A program made the position numbers and the translations under genes. Positions 45,288-55,173 of a stretch of 64,000 bases of DNA are shown in pieces. The notes beneath the pieces were generated by a model. It worked only from the letters and a program-made list of their open reading frames with translations. It did not search any database and was not told the origin of the DNA. Numbering within the stretch: position 1 is the stretch's first letter; each line of letters begins with the position of its first letter. The stretch comes from Thiohalocapsa sp. ML1. Lineage in GTDB: Bacteria > Pseudomonadota > Gammaproteobacteria > Chromatiales > Chromatiaceae. The stretch spans positions 1-64,000 of the forward strand of contig NZ_JABX01000017.1 in the NCBI RefSeq assembly GCF_001469165.1, in the 5' to 3' direction.

Positions 45288-47693
45288 ATGGAAGCCGACG
45301 TCCCGAACGTACAGGTCCCGGCGCTCGCCGCCTATCTCGCGGAGCACCGCAGCCAGGCCCATCGGGTGCTGCACCACATCATCGGCCTCGGGCGGCCGTT
45401 TCTGCTCCGCAGCGATCTCACCGATGCCGCCGACTACCTCGAGGCCGATGAGCCCGGGCTCGGCGAGACCCCCCTGACGGCGATGCTCCGCCGCTGCGAG
45501 GAGGCGGCCATCGACGCGTCCTGGATCTATCTCGCGCTGCGCCGCCGCGTCGCGCGCTGGGACTATCTGCGCATCCACCTGGAGGCCATGGACCTGCAGC
45601 AGGTGAGCGTGACCGAGTACCTGGGCTTCAAGGAGCACCTGGCCACCGGCGGCAACGAGGACCCGTTCGGGCTGGAGATCGACCTCGCGCCCTTCTACCG
45701 CGACCAATACAAGCTGCAGGAGGCGGAGTCCATCGGCCGCGGGGTAGAGTTCCTGAACCGCCGCCTCTCCAGCCGCCTGTTCGAGGAGATCGGCAAGGGC
45801 GATCAGCGCCTTTTGCATTTTCTGCGCATGCACAGCTATCGCGGCCAGCAGTTGATGCTGAACGCGAGCATCAAGAGCGTCGTGGAGCTGCGCAACGCGC
45901 TGCGTCAGGCCTTGATCCCGCTGCGCCGCCGGCCGACCCACGCGCCCTATGCGGACGTCGCAACCGAGCTGCGCACCCTGGGCTTCGAGCCCGGCTGGGG
46001 TGCCGATGTCGCGCGCATCCGCGACACCATGGGCCTGCTGCTGGACATCCTGGAGGCGCCGTCGCCGCGGGCGCTGGAGGAGTTTCTCGGCCGCGTGCCG
46101 ATGATCTTCTCCATTGCCATCCTGTCGCCGCACGGCTGGTTCGGCCAGTCCAACGTGCTCGGCCGCCCGGACACGGGCGGCCAAGTGGTCTACATCCTGG
46201 ATCAGGTGCGCGCGCTGGAGCGCGAGATGCACCAGCGCCTGATGGAGCAGGGCATTGACATCGAGCCCCGCGTCATTGTGCTGACCCGGCTCATCCCCGA
46301 GGCCCAGGGCACGCTCTGCAACCAGCGCCTGGAGCCCATCGCCGGCACCCGCAATGCGCTGATCCTGCGCGTGCCCTTTCGCAACGCGGCCGGCGAGGAG
46401 CTGCAGCACTGGGTGTCGCGCTTTCATCTCTGGCCGTATCTCGAGCGCTATGCGCTGGACGCCGAGCGCGAGCTGCTCGCGGAGCTCGGCGGCCGGCCGG
46501 ATCTGATTATCGGCAACTATTCCGACGGCAATTTGGTGGCGTCGTTGATGTCGCAGCGGCTCAAGGTAAGCCAATGCAATGTCGCCCACGCGCTGGAAAA
46601 GACCAAGTACCTGTACTCCGACCTGTACTGGCGCGACAACGAGGACCGCTACCATTTCTCCGCGCAGTTCACGGCCGATATCATCGCGATGAACACGGCC
46701 GACTTCATCATCACCAGCACCTACCAGGAGATCGCCGGCACCGACGACAGCGTCGGCCAGTACGAGAGCTATGCGCGCTTCACGATGCCGGGGCTCTATC
46801 GCGTGGTCGCCGGCGTCGATGTCTACGACCCCAAGTTCAACATCGTCTCGCCGGGCGCCAACGAGGACATCTATTTTCCCTACACGGCCGATGAGCGCAG
46901 GCTCAAGCACCTGCACCCGGAGATCGAAGAGCTGATTTACGGCGGCGAGCGCCGAGGCGACACCCGCGGCGTGCTCGCGCGCCGCGACAAGCCGCTGCTC
47001 TTCACCATGGCGCGGCTCGATCGGATCAAGAACGTCACCGGGCTCGTGGACTGGTACGGCCGCTCGCCGGCGCTGCGCGAGCTTGCGGACCTGGTGGTGG
47101 TGGGCGGGCACGTGGATGCCGCGCGCTCCGGCGACGACGAGGAGCGCGAGCAGATCGGCATCATGCACGACCTGATGAGCCGCCACGGCCTGGACGGCCA
47201 AGTCCGCTGGCTCGGCGTGCACCTGGAAAAGCAGCTCGCCGGCGAGCTGTACCGCTGCATCGCCGACCGCCGCGGCGCCTTCGTGCAGCCGGCGCTGTTC
47301 GAGGCCTTCGGGCTCACGGTTATCGAGGCCATGAGCTGCGGCTTGCCCACCTTCGCCACCTGCTTCGGCGGGCCGTTGGAGATCATCGAGGACGGCGTGT
47401 CGGGCTTTCACATCGACCCGAACCATGGCGATGTGTCGGCCGAGACCATCGCCGAGTTTCTGCGGCAGACCGCGGCCGACCCGGGGCTCTGGCCGCGCTG
47501 CTCGTCCGCGGCGCTGGAGCGCATCGAGTCCCGCTACACCTGGCGCCTGTATGCCGAGCGCATGATGACGCTGGCGCGCGTCTACGGCTTCTGGAAGTAC
47601 GTGACCGACCTGGAGCGCGCCGAGACCCGGCGCTATCTGGAAATGCTCTATGGGTTGCAATACCGGCCGCTGGCGCGGGCGATGGAGGGGTAA
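45288..47693 (+). CDS. Sucrose synthase
   Basis: An 801-residue GT4 retaining glycosyltransferase that interconverts sucrose plus NDP with NDP-glucose plus fructose. The N-terminal regulatory region (~1-260) precedes the GT-B core: [69 protein letters not shown], and the donor-site [18 protein letters not shown]. Length is normal. AGGGGT precedes the ATG. It forms an operon with the fructokinase, suggesting sucrose breakdown for storage or compatible-solute turnover. Confidence 0.96.
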   Translation: MEADVPNVQVPALAAYLAEHRSQAHRVLHHIIGLGRPFLLRSDLTDAADYLEADEPGLGETPLTAMLRRCEEAAIDASWIYLALRRRVARWDYLRIHLEAMDLQQVSVTEYLGFKEHLATGGNEDPFGLEIDLAPFYRDQYKLQEAESIGRGVEFLNRRLSSRLFEEIGKGDQRLLHFLRMHSYRGQQLMLNASIKSVVELRNALRQALIPLRRRPTHAPYADVATELRTLGFEPGWGADVARIRDTMGLLLDILEAPSPRALEEFLGRVPMIFSIAILSPHGWFGQSNVLGRPDTGGQVVYILDQVRALEREMHQRLMEQGIDIEPRVIVLTRLIPEAQGTLCNQRLEPIAGTRNALILRVPFRNAAGEELQHWVSRFHLWPYLERYALDAERELLAELGGRPDLIIGNYSDGNLVASLMSQRLKVSQCNVAHALEKTKYLYSDLYWRDNEDRYHFSAQFTADIIAMNTADFIITSTYQEIAGTDDSVGQYESYARFTMPGLYRVVAGVDVYDPKFNIVSPGANEDIYFPYTADERRLKHLHPEIEELIYGGERRGDTRGVLARRDKPLLFTMARLDRIKNVTGLVDWYGRSPALRELADLVVVGGHVDAARSGDDEEREQIGIMHDLMSRHGLDGQVRWLGVHLEKQLAGELYRCIADRRGAFVQPALFEAFGLTVIEAMSCGLPTFATCFGGPLEIIEDGVSGFHIDPNHGDVSAETIAEFLRQTAADPGLWPRCSSAALERIESRYTWRLYAERMMTLARVYGFWKYVTDLERAETRRYLEMLYGLQYRPLARAMEG

Positions 47694-47730
47694 AGCCCGC
47701 GGCGCTGCAAGCCGCGCCGCGTCAGGGGTT

Positions 47731-47883
47731 TCAGAACCTGATCAGGCTCACGACCACGCCGCCGACGGCGACCGTCGTCGCAAAGGACCAGAGCATGAAG
47801 CGGTCCATGCGCCGCTGCAGCTCGCGCATGTCCTGCTGTCCGGCTTCGAAGCGCTTGTCGACCTGCGCGAATCCGTCGCGCAT
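47731..47883 (-). pseudogene. C-terminal remnant of a small coiled-coil membrane protein
   Basis: A 50-codon frame from ATG at 47883 reads MRDGFAQVDKRFEAGQQDMR, ELQRRMDRFMLW and SFATTVAVGGVVVSLIRF. It is a short coiled coil with a C-terminal membrane helix, like many small proteins of this type. The frame continues upstream without a start into a GGGCCGA array, suggesting that the repeat replaced its 5' part. It may still be translated from the internal ATG. Confidence 0.5.
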
Positions 47884-47907
47884 TAGCTCGCGCTGGTGGC
47901 GCAGCTC

Positions 47908-47957
47908 AGGGCCGAGGGCCGAGGGCCGAGGGCCAAGGAAAGGCCCTTGGTCCTTTG
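47908..47957. repeat. GGGCCGA heptanucleotide array
   Basis: GGGCCGA x3 and GGGCCAA, then a partial inverted copy. It abuts the truncated ORF at 47731-47883. Confidence 0.85.
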
Positions 47958-47973
47958 CCCCCGGCTTGATGCG

Positions 47974-48597
47974 TCATCGCGCCGGTCGGGCCCGCACGTC
48001 AGTCCAACCCGCCGTCTCCGGCACGCCGGAACGCAGCACCGCATCGGCGCGGTAAAGGCCGATCAGCGTCTTGGCGTCGGTGATGGAGCCATCGTCGCAG
48101 CGGGTCAGCGCATCGGTCAGCGGCAACCAGTGCACCTCAATGACCTCGTCCGCGTCGTGGCCTAAGTTCACCTCGCTCAGGCCTCGGGCGAGGAACAGGT
48201 GGATCACCTCGGCGAACACTCCCGGTGAGGAGTGCATGAGGCCCAGCGAGTCCCAGCTCGCGGCCATGAGGCCCGCCTCCTCGGCGAGCTCGCGCTCGGC
48301 GGTGGCGGCGGGGACCTCGCCCGGGTCGATCTTGCCCGCCGGCAGCTCCCACAGCCAGCCGCCCGCGACGTAACGATACTGGCGCAGCAGGCAGACGCGG
48401 CCGCGGTCGTCGATGGCCACGGCGGCGGCCCCGCCCGGGTGGCGAATCACCTCCAGCTCCACGTCGCGCCCGGTGGGCAGTCGCACGCGCTCCAGGCCCA
48501 CATCCACGATCTTGCCGTGGAATACGGTGCGCCGGTCGCCCTCGAGGGCGAGGTCGGTCGTGAGGTCATCGCTCTGCGCCATCGCAATCTCCGTCAT
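47974..48597 (-). CDS. Nudix hydrolase, ADP-ribose pyrophosphatase-like
   Basis: A 207-residue Nudix protein. The Nudix box spans GKIDPGEVPAATAERELAEE then AGL (~93-115), with all catalytic glutamates present. The preceding YRYVAGGWLWELPA strand is typical of ADP-ribose pyrophosphatases. It hydrolyses ADP-ribose or related nucleotide sugars. An alternative ATG lies at 48582. Confidence 0.88.
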   Translation of the reverse strand: MTEIAMAQSDDLTTDLALEGDRRTVFHGKIVDVGLERVRLPTGRDVELEVIRHPGGAAAVAIDDRGRVCLLRQYRYVAGGWLWELPAGKIDPGEVPAATAERELAEEAGLMAASWDSLGLMHSSPGVFAEVIHLFLARGLSEVNLGHDADEVIEVHWLPLTDALTRCDDGSITDAKTLIGLYRADAVLRSGVPETAGWTDVRARPAR

Positions 48598-48661
48598 CTT
48601 GTTTGGGCGGCTGTCGACAACCGCACAGTGCTACTTGGCGGCGCCGGTCAGCCGGCGCTTA

Positions 48662-48772
48662 CCAAAGGGCCAAGGGCCAAGGGCCGAGGAGGTCTGCCTT
48701 GGACCTCGGCCCTCGGCCCTCAATCCGACTCATCTGCCGACATTCGGCGCCGTCGAGCCATCTTGTCGCTGC
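48662..48772. repeat. Composite heptamer element overlapping the end of the next gene
   Basis: Inverted GGGCCAA/GGGCCGA arrays (48662-48722) followed by the GACTCATCTGC ... GCCGTCGAGCCATC module (to 48772). The last ~14 codons of the metallo-hydrolase gene lie in this module. Confidence 0.75.
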
Positions 48773-49539
48773 CTCGGCTCCGGCAGTAGCCGTGCGGGCT
48801 TTAGATCCGGCTTATCGTTCAAAGCAAACCGCACGCCAGGTTCGGCGACGCGCAGCCCGCTTGCCGCGAGCTCCGTGCCGACCTCAGAGGATTCGTAGTG
48901 ATACAGCACCATGCGCGCCAGTTGCTCGGGCTTGTATTCGCGCTTCAGGTCGTCCAGGCCCGTATGGGACGGATTGCCGTGCAGGCCGCAGTCGTGAAAG
49001 ATCCACTCGCCGCGCGCGGCGTAGCGATTCAGGACCTCGGGGATCGGGCGCGTATCGCCGGAATACAGGAACACACCCTCCAACGCGAGCCCGAAGGCGC
49101 CGAGGTGCTCGTGGTGGCGCACCGGAAAGGCCGTGAAGCTCAGGCCGCGGTGCCAGAAGCGCTCCGACACCGGCACCAGGTGGAATACGTCCCAGAAATT
49201 GCTGCCGCCCTCGGCCAGCAGGTTCGGGTACACCGCGAGGCGGCTTTGTAGCACCGCCACCAGCGGTGTCGGCACGTAGAGCTTCACCAGCGGTGCGCCC
49301 GCGGTGGTGGCGAGTTGGTAGTAGAGTCCTTCCAGACCGCCGATGTGGTCCAGGTGCGCGTGGGTGACGAAAACGGCCGGCGGCAGCCCGCCATAGGCGG
49401 CAGTGAACGCGTCCAGCGTCGCCGGGCCGCAGTCGATGAGCAGCAGCGGCGCACCGCCCGCCTCCAGCACGGCGGCGGATGAGCCGAGGGCGACGGCGCG
49501 GGCATTGCCGACACCCATGAAATGCAGCGAGAAATCCAT
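48730..49539 (-). CDS. Metallo-beta-lactamase-fold hydrolase, RNase Z-like
   Basis: A 269-residue MBL-fold protein. The zinc motif is THAHLDHIGGLEGL (HXHXDH, ~59-72), with FPVRHHEHLGAFGLAL, FLYSGDTRPIPE and FHDCG as further ligands. It resembles RNase Z/arylsulfatase-type hydrolases; the substrate is unknown. The C-terminal end (DGSTAPNVGR) is encoded by a dispersed repeat, so the natural stop was probably replaced. Confidence 0.85.
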   Translation of the reverse strand: MDFSLHFMGVGNARAVALGSSAAVLEAGGAPLLLIDCGPATLDAFTAAYGGLPPAVFVTHAHLDHIGGLEGLYYQLATTAGAPLVKLYVPTPLVAVLQSRLAVYPNLLAEGGSNFWDVFHLVPVSERFWHRGLSFTAFPVRHHEHLGAFGLALEGVFLYSGDTRPIPEVLNRYAARGEWIFHDCGLHGNPSHTGLDDLKREYKPEQLARMVLYHYESSEVGTELAASGLRVAEPGVRFALNDKPDLKPARLLPEPRQRQDGSTAPNVGR

Positions 49540-49584
49540 GATCCTTGAGCCCTGCGCGGGTTGGAGAAACGCCTACCGCTCTTT

Positions 49585-49781
49585 CTAGCGAGGCAGAGCG
49601 GGAGACCAACCAGGGCTCGCAGCCCGCTCGTTGCCGCATTGAACCAAGGGCCGAGGGCCGAGGGCCGCGGGCCGAGGAGGGCTCCCTTGGCCGTCGGCCC
49701 TCGGCCCTTTTGCCTGCAAGCGCCGTGTGGTCATGAAACTTGACTCATCTGCAAACATTTGGCGCCCCCAAGCAATTTAGG
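49585..49781. repeat. Full-length composite heptamer element
   Basis: Order: CTAGCGAGGCAGAGC, GACC..CCAGGGC, GCAGCCCGCTCGTTG, CATTGAACCAAGGGCC, inverted heptamer arrays, GCAAGCGCCGTGTGGTC, and the TTGACTCATCTGC...CAAGCAATTTAG module. It matches 55389-55604 module by module. Confidence 0.85.
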
Positions 49782-49970
49782 ATGATCAGCGCTGCCGCAG
49801 CATCGGCCGCGACGGCAATACCGCCGCCAAACCGGGCTGCATGCACCCTGATGGGGCGTGCGCCCCGGCGGCAAGGCAGCATTCCCTGCCCCGCAACGAT
49901 GCCGTCAGAATACGCCCTGCCCATGACTGCGGGATTGCGATTCGTCCCATCTCTGCTTCCGGAGGTCAGC

Positions 49971-50156
49971 ATGCAACAAGACAGCCCGCGGCGCGACTGG
50001 GCGGCGCTCGAAGACGCGGAGCAGACCGAGCTCCGCGTCGCCTTCGGGCACTATCTGGACGCTTTGCCGCCCACGTGCTCGCTTGACACCAAGATCGAGC
50101 GCTTTCGCACCTGGCTCGCGGCACGGGGTATCGACTACCGCGACGAGCCTGGTTGA
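49971..50156 (+). CDS. Small hypothetical protein
   Basis: A 61-residue soluble protein starting MQQDSPRRDWAALEDAEQTE with a strong GGAGG ribosome site 6-7 bases before the ATG. It is mostly helical with no Cys. The family is unknown. The ribosome site is the main reason to trust the start and the gene. Confidence 0.65.
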   Translation: MQQDSPRRDWAALEDAEQTELRVAFGHYLDALPPTCSLDTKIERFRTWLAARGIDYRDEPG

Positions 50157-50164
50157 CGGCGTCG

Positions 50165-50320
50165 TTGCCGAGGGCCGAGGGCCGAGGGCCGAGGGCCTAG
50201 ATTGCTCGACGGCGCGGAATGTTTGCGGATGGGTCGAGTTTCAACTGGGCGTCGGACTGGCGAGGCGCGTCGGGATCGGGACCGACCCGAGTGCCAACCG
50301 ATCCCGATCCCGATCCCGAT
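50165..50320. repeat. Heptamer array, inverted CATCTGC-type module and GATCCC hexamers
   Basis: GGGCCGA units (50165-50200), then the reverse complement of the GACTCATCTGC...CAAGCAAT module (to ~50247), then GATCCC hexamers (50302-50320). The gap 50157-50493 before phoB otherwise holds only ordinary promoter-length DNA. Confidence 0.75.
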
Positions 50321-50493
50321 GAGCACGACACGTCGGTCCGAGGCGAAGCCTCGTTAGGAGGATCTCCTCGGCCCTACTTAAATGCGCCTGCCGGCGCGTG
50401 GGTAACCTATCCGTAACGGGACGGCAATAGAATCGCGGTCCCCGGAAAGCAAAGTCTTGCTGCGCCGGCGGAAGAGCTGCTGTTGGGGGCGCT

Positions 50494-51174
50494 ATGGCCA
50501 CTGTACTGATCGTCGATGACGAGCCTGACATCCGCGAAGTGATCCGCTTCGCACTGGAGGAGGGCGGCTTTCGCGTGCTCGAAGCGGGTCACGCGGACGA
50601 CGCCCGCAAGCTGCTCGCGGAGAACCCGGATCTGGTGCTGCTCGACTGGATGCTGCCCGGCCGCTCGGGCCTAGAGCTTGCCGAGCAGCTCAAGCAGAAC
50701 CCGAGGACCCGCGCGATGCCCATCATCATGGTGTCTGCCCGCGGCGAGGAAGAAGACCGCGTCAAGGGCCTCGACACCGGTGCCGACGACTACATCACCA
50801 AGCCCTTCTCGCCGCGGGAGATGGTCGCCCGCGTCAACGCCGTACTGCGGCGGGCGCGCCCGGGCGAGCTCTCCGACGAGATCGAGATCGGCGGGCTCAC
50901 CATCGACAACGTGAGCCATCGGGTCAGCGCCGACGGCCGGTCCATCGACATCGCGCCCACGGAGTACCGGTTGCTGCACTTCTTCATGACCCATGCGGAC
51001 CGCGCCTTCAGCCGCTCGCAGCTCCTGGACCAGGTCTGGGGCGACCGGGTGTATGTCGAAGAGCGCACGGTGGATGTGCATGTGCGTCGGCTGCGCAAGG
51101 CGCTGGAGCAGACCGGGCACGAGAACCTGTTACAAACCGTGCGCGGCGTCGGCTACCGGTTCTCCGGCAAGTGA
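50494..51174 (+). CDS. phoB: Phosphate regulon response regulator
   Basis: A 226-residue OmpR/PhoB-type regulator. The receiver has the acidic pocket in VDDEPDIRE, the phosphorylated Asp in LVLLDWMLPGRSG and Lys in ITKPFSPRE; the winged-helix domain shows APTEYRLLHFFMTH and ERTVDVHVRRLRKAL. It activates phosphate-starvation genes with the kinase encoded 52 bp downstream. Confidence 0.96.
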   Translation: MATVLIVDDEPDIREVIRFALEEGGFRVLEAGHADDARKLLAENPDLVLLDWMLPGRSGLELAEQLKQNPRTRAMPIIMVSARGEEEDRVKGLDTGADDYITKPFSPREMVARVNAVLRRARPGELSDEIEIGGLTIDNVSHRVSADGRSIDIAPTEYRLLHFFMTHADRAFSRSQLLDQVWGDRVYVEERTVDVHVRRLRKALEQTGHENLLQTVRGVGYRFSGK

Positions 51175-51226
51175 GTGCGTGCCGGCCCTCACACAGGCTT
51201 GCGCCTGCCCGGTGGCAGGCCGCCCG

Positions 51227-52567
51227 ATGAGCGCCGACCGGGTGCTCGGCTTCGAGCTTGCCCTGTTGGCCGGGGCTGGGGTCGTGGCGCTGCTGCTCTT
51301 GCTCGTGGGTGCGACGCCAGCGGCGGCGCTGCTCGCGGCGACGGCGCTGTATCTGGCCCGCCACCTGTGGCTGCTGTGGCGGCTCGCGCGCTTTATCCGC
51401 CGCCAGCATCGCCTCGCGCCGCCGTTTCCGGCCGGCGTCTGGGGCGAGATCTATCGCGCCGTCGGCCGCTACCAGCAGCGCTCCCGCAAGGGCCGCAAGC
51501 GCCAGATCCGCTTCCAGCGCCGCTTCCGCGAGGCCGCCGACTCGGTGCCCGACGCGCTGGTGGTGCTCGGCAAGAGCCAGCAGGTGGAATGGGCCAACCC
51601 CGCCGCCGCGGCCCTGATGGGCGTGCAGTGGCCGGCGCACGACGGCCGGCGCCTCACCGACGTCTTTGCGCAGCGCGGACTCGGTGAGTACCTGGAAGCC
51701 GGCGATTACAGCCGCCCACTGGAGGTCGCCGCCGATCACAATCAGTCGCTCATGCTGTCCATCCGCGTTGCGCCCTTCGGCGAGCGCAAGCGCCAGCGGC
51801 TACTGGTGGGCCGGGACATCACGAAGATCTTCCACCTGAACATGATCCGGCGCGACTTCGTCGCCAACGCGTCCCATGAGCTGCGCACGCCGCTGACCGT
51901 CATTGCCGGGTTCGTCGAGAACCTGTCCAGCTCCGCGCTGACGCCGGAGCCGCATCGCCGGCCGCTGTCGCTGATGGACAAGCAGACCACGCGCATGCGC
52001 ACCATCATCGAGGATCTGTTGACGCTGTCGCGGCTGGAGATGCAGGACACGGCGTCGAACCTCGCGCCGGTCAACGTGCCGCAGGAGATCGAGCAGGTGG
52101 TGGCCGACGCGCGGGCGCTCAGCGCCGGCGATCACGACATCGTCGTGGACATGGACGAGGACCTGCTCCTGATCGGCAACCAGTCGGAGCTGCGCAGCGC
52201 CGTGTCGAACCTGGTCTTCAATGCCGTCAAGCACACGCCGCCCGGCAGCCACGTGCAGGTGCACTGGCACGACGACGGCGGGACACCGGCGCTGCGTGTG
52301 GCGGACGACGGCCCCGGCATCGCACCGGAGCACATCCCGCGCCTCACCGAGCGTTTCTACCGCGTCGACAAGGCCCGTTCCCGCGCCTCCGGCGGCACCG
52401 GGCTCGGGCTCGCCATCGTCAAGCACGTGCTGAACCGGCACGACGCCGAGCTCAGCATCGCGAGCGACTTGGGACGCGGCACCAGCTTTACCTGTCGCTT
52501 CCCGCCAGCGAGCCGGCTGCGGCGTGCAGACAGCGGCGCCTTGGTGCAGGTCCTGCGCGCGCGCTGA
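51227..52567 (+). CDS. phoR: Phosphate regulon sensor histidine kinase
   Basis: A 446-residue PhoR. Two hydrophobic segments near the N-terminus (~8-50) anchor it, a PAS domain follows (VPDALVVLGKSQQVEWANPA), then HisKA with NASHELRTPLTVIAGF and HATPase with GGTGLGLAIVKHVLNRH. It phosphorylates PhoB. The start at 51227 (MSADRVLG) gives the normal PhoR N-terminus. Confidence 0.95.
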   Translation: MSADRVLGFELALLAGAGVVALLLLLVGATPAAALLAATALYLARHLWLLWRLARFIRRQHRLAPPFPAGVWGEIYRAVGRYQQRSRKGRKRQIRFQRRFREAADSVPDALVVLGKSQQVEWANPAAAALMGVQWPAHDGRRLTDVFAQRGLGEYLEAGDYSRPLEVAADHNQSLMLSIRVAPFGERKRQRLLVGRDITKIFHLNMIRRDFVANASHELRTPLTVIAGFVENLSSSALTPEPHRRPLSLMDKQTTRMRTIIEDLLTLSRLEMQDTASNLAPVNVPQEIEQVVADARALSAGDHDIVVDMDEDLLLIGNQSELRSAVSNLVFNAVKHTPPGSHVQVHWHDDGGTPALRVADDGPGIAPEHIPRLTERFYRVDKARSRASGGTGLGLAIVKHVLNRHDAELSIASDLGRGTSFTCRFPPASRLRRADSGALVQVLRAR

Positions 52568-52618
52568 CGCGGACCGCGGGCGCGGCTTCTTGCACTGCTT
52601 GGCGGCGGCAGATGCCGG

Positions 52619-52682
52619 AAGGCCAAGGGCCAAGGGCCAAGGGCCGAGGGAGCCCTCCTCGGCCCTAGGCCCTAGGCCCTTC
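52619..52682. repeat. Inverted heptamer arrays between convergent phoR and ibaG
   Basis: GGGCCAA/GGGCCGA units face CGGCCCT/AGGCCCT units, giving a long GC hairpin exactly between two convergent genes. It could act as a bidirectional terminator, though without U-tracts. Confidence 0.8.
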
Positions 52683-52913
52683 CTACGATGCCTCCGCCGG
52701 CGTCAGGGTCTTGATGGACAGCGCGTGCAGCTCGCCGCTCGCGATCTGTGGCTTCACCGCGTCCATCACGAGGCGCTGCTTCTTGATGGGGCTCAGGCCG
52801 TCGAAGGCGTCGCTGACCACGACCGCCTCGAAATGGGCGCCGTCGCCGGTGACGCTGACCTCCGCACCGGGCAGGCCGGCGCGAATCAGGGCTGCAACTG
52901 CTTCTGTCTCCAT
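52683..52913 (-). CDS. ibaG: BolA-family protein IbaG
   Basis: A 76-residue BolA/IbaG protein starting METEAVAALIRAGLPGAEVS, with the family stretch GAHFEAVVVSDAF and LSPIKKQRLVMDA. BolA proteins bind monothiol glutaredoxins and iron-sulfur clusters. The invariant-type His near the C-terminus (GELHALSIKT) is present. Length is normal. Confidence 0.93.
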   Translation of the reverse strand: METEAVAALIRAGLPGAEVSVTGDGAHFEAVVVSDAFDGLSPIKKQRLVMDAVKPQIASGELHALSIKTLTPAEAS

Positions 52914-53038
52914 GGGGTCGTTCTCTCTCGCTTGAGGGGGCATGCATCGGATGGATGCGTGCGACAAGTGGGGGCGGACCCCGCGCGGCTCCAGTCGGAC
53001 TTCCAGCCCCGCGCCGGGATCGCGCCGGGATCGTGTCC

Positions 53039-54625
53039 TCAGCCGCCCCGTTCCGCGAGCAGGCTCCGCAGCGTCTCTTGCAGCTCCAGCGGCGGCACCG
53101 GCTTCACGAGGTAGCGGTCGGCGCCGGCATCAAGGAGTCGCTCGCGGTCGTCGAGCATGGATGACGCCGACCATGCCAGCAGCACGCCGTCGAACCCGCG
53201 TGCGCGCAGCCCGCTGATCAGCGTCGCCCCGTCCTCGTCGCCCAAGTGCACATCGACAATGACGATCCGCGGGCGCACCGCGTCGAAGGCGGTGAGTGCG
53301 GCGGCCGGGGTCAGTGCCGCGTGCACCGCAAAGCCGTCGCGCGCGAGGATCTGGCCGTACAGGAGCTGGATCTCGCGGGCATCGTCCACCAACAGCAGCG
53401 GGATCGCGGCGGGCGTTGTCGCGCTCGCGCCGGCCGGCGGTGCGAGCGCCGGTGCCGGGATCTCGAAGCCGAACACGGCACCGCCGCCGGGCCGGTCGCC
53501 GATGTGCAGCCGCCCGCCGAGCAGGCGCACCAGCTCGTTGCTGATGGCGAGTCCCAAGCCGATGCTGCCGTCGCCGCTGCCCGCGGCGGCCGTGGCGCCG
53601 CGATGGAAGGGTCTCAGTACGTGCTCGCGCTGCGCCACCGGCACCCCGGGGCCGGTGTCCGCCACCGCCGCCGTGAGCCGGCCGTCCAGCCAGTCGAGCC
53701 GCAGCTCCACGAAGCCCTGCTCGGTGTACTTGAGCGCGTTGTTCACCAGGTTGATCAACACCTGCCGCAGCCGCGTCGCATCGGTCTCCGCGCGTGGCGG
53801 CAATGCCTGCGGCGGGAGCACGCGGAAGTCCAGCCCGCGGCGTGCCGCCTGGGGCGCCAGCAGCCGCTCCAGCTCCGTCAGCAGCAGCAGCGGGTCCATG
53901 GGGGCCGGGTTCAGCGCCAACTGGCCGGTCTCCAGGCTCGCGTGATCGAGCACGTTGTTGACCAGCGACAGGAGATGCTGGGCGCCGGACTGGATCGCAT
54001 CGAGGCTCCGCTCGGCAGCGACGTCGCAAAGGTCGCCGCCGACTGCCGACTCGGCCGCGTCGCCCGCGCCCGCCACCGAGCGCTCGCGCAGCAGCGCCGC
54101 ATGGCCGAGCACCGCCGTGAGCGGCGTGCGCAGCTCATGCGACAGCCCGGCGATGAAGCGGGCCTTGGCGGCGTTCAGTGATTCCAGCGCGCGGTTCTGG
54201 GCCTCAAGCGCCGCGCGGGCGGCCTCGAGCTCCGCCAGCGTCGCGGCCAAGCGCCGATTCAGCAACGCACGTTCGTTGGCTTGCTGTTGGGTCGCGACGC
54301 GCCGATCGTGCTCCGCGGCCGCATCCAGCAGCAGCACCCGGGCGCCGTCGGTGCCCGGCTCCAGCAGCACGTCCGCGTGACCCCCGGCCGGCAGCTCCAC
54401 CATGGGCCAGTGCTCGGGCCCCAGCGCTGCGAGATCGAGCCCGATGAGCAGCGGCAGCCGGTGGCTGACGTCATCGCCGGGACGGAGCCCGTCCAGGCCG
54501 TAACGGGTGCTGTCGCCGCTGATGGCGAGCAGCGCCCCCGCCGAGCTGATCTGCACCAGACAGGGCCGTGCATGCGCAAGCACCCGCTCGCGCAGCCGCC
54601 GCGCCATGGCGAAGGGCACCCTCAT
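53039..54625 (-). CDS. Soluble hybrid histidine kinase with C-terminal receiver
   Basis: A 528-residue protein. N-terminal ~1-110: PAS-like sensor region (LVQISSAGALLAISGDSTRY). Coiled coil ~115-155. HisKA with FIAGLSHELRTPLTAVLGH. HATPase with DTGPGVP and GSIGLGLAISNELV. Receiver from ~400 (LLLVDDAREIQ, IVIVDVHLGDEDG, LVKPVPPLELQ). No membrane segment is visible. Its ATG overlaps the stop of the GTPase gene (ATGA), so kinase and GTPase are coupled. Confidence 0.9.
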   Translation of the reverse strand: MRVPFAMARRLRERVLAHARPCLVQISSAGALLAISGDSTRYGLDGLRPGDDVSHRLPLLIGLDLAALGPEHWPMVELPAGGHADVLLEPGTDGARVLLLDAAAEHDRRVATQQQANERALLNRRLAATLAELEAARAALEAQNRALESLNAAKARFIAGLSHELRTPLTAVLGHAALLRERSVAGAGDAAESAVGGDLCDVAAERSLDAIQSGAQHLLSLVNNVLDHASLETGQLALNPAPMDPLLLLTELERLLAPQAARRGLDFRVLPPQALPPRAETDATRLRQVLINLVNNALKYTEQGFVELRLDWLDGRLTAAVADTGPGVPVAQREHVLRPFHRGATAAAGSGDGSIGLGLAISNELVRLLGGRLHIGDRPGGGAVFGFEIPAPALAPPAGASATTPAAIPLLLVDDAREIQLLYGQILARDGFAVHAALTPAAALTAFDAVRPRIVIVDVHLGDEDGATLISGLRARGFDGVLLAWSASSMLDDRERLLDAGADRYLVKPVPPLELQETLRSLLAERGG

Positions 54626-55128
54626 GGGGCGGCGTCCAGCAGGCCGCGGGCGAGCGCCTCGAAGGCGAGGTCCACGTTCTCGCCGGTCAGCGCACTCGTG
54701 TCGAGGCGGGCGAGCGCGTTGCCGAACAGGCCGTCTGCGGCGTCGCGCGGCAGCTCGCGCTGCGCCGCGAGGTCGCACTTGTTCGCGAGCAGCACGTGCG
54801 GCAGCGGCCCCAGCCGCGCGCTGACGGCGTCCCAGAGCTCCCGGCAACAGTCGAGCGTCTCGGCGCGGGTGACGTCGGCCACGAGCAAGAGCCCCGCGGC
54901 GCCCCGGGCGTAGCGCAGAAAGAGCTCCGTCGGGGTATCGGTGCCGGCGACGTCCCAGATGGCGAGCTTGAGCGCGCGGCCGTCGTGCAGCGTTACGGTC
55001 TTGGTGTCCACCTTGACGCCGACGGTGGTCAGGTACTTGTCGCCGAACTGCTGCTGCACGAAGCGCCGCACCAGGCTCGTCTTGCCGACGGCAAAGTCGC
55101 CGAGGATGCAGATTTTGCGGCTGTTCAC
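54622..55128 (-). CDS. Rab/Ras-like small GTPase
   Basis: A 168-residue GTPase with all main motifs: G1 GDFAVGKTSL, a switch I threonine (YLTTVGVK), G3 WDVAGT (no catalytic Gln after it, as DVAGTDT), G4 NKCD, G5 DTSALTG. No prenylation-type C-terminal Cys is present. Eukaryote-like small GTPases are scattered in bacteria and usually act in signalling or polarity. Here it forms an operon with a hybrid kinase, downstream of an OmpA-like and a coiled-coil gene. Confidence 0.9.
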   Translation of the reverse strand: MNSRKICILGDFAVGKTSLVRRFVQQQFGDKYLTTVGVKVDTKTVTLHDGRALKLAIWDVAGTDTPTELFLRYARGAAGLLLVADVTRAETLDCCRELWDAVSARLGPLPHVLLANKCDLAAQRELPRDAADGLFGNALARLDTSALTGENVDLAFEALARGLLDAAP

Positions 55129-55173
55129 GCCGTTGCTCCGATTGGGTCAGGTTGTGCGACGACGCCGGGGGAA

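Noticed and set aside
52619-52682. Heptamer hairpins as intrinsic terminators
   Set aside because: They are well placed after several genes but lack U-tracts and also occur upstream of genes, so a terminator role is left as a possibility only.
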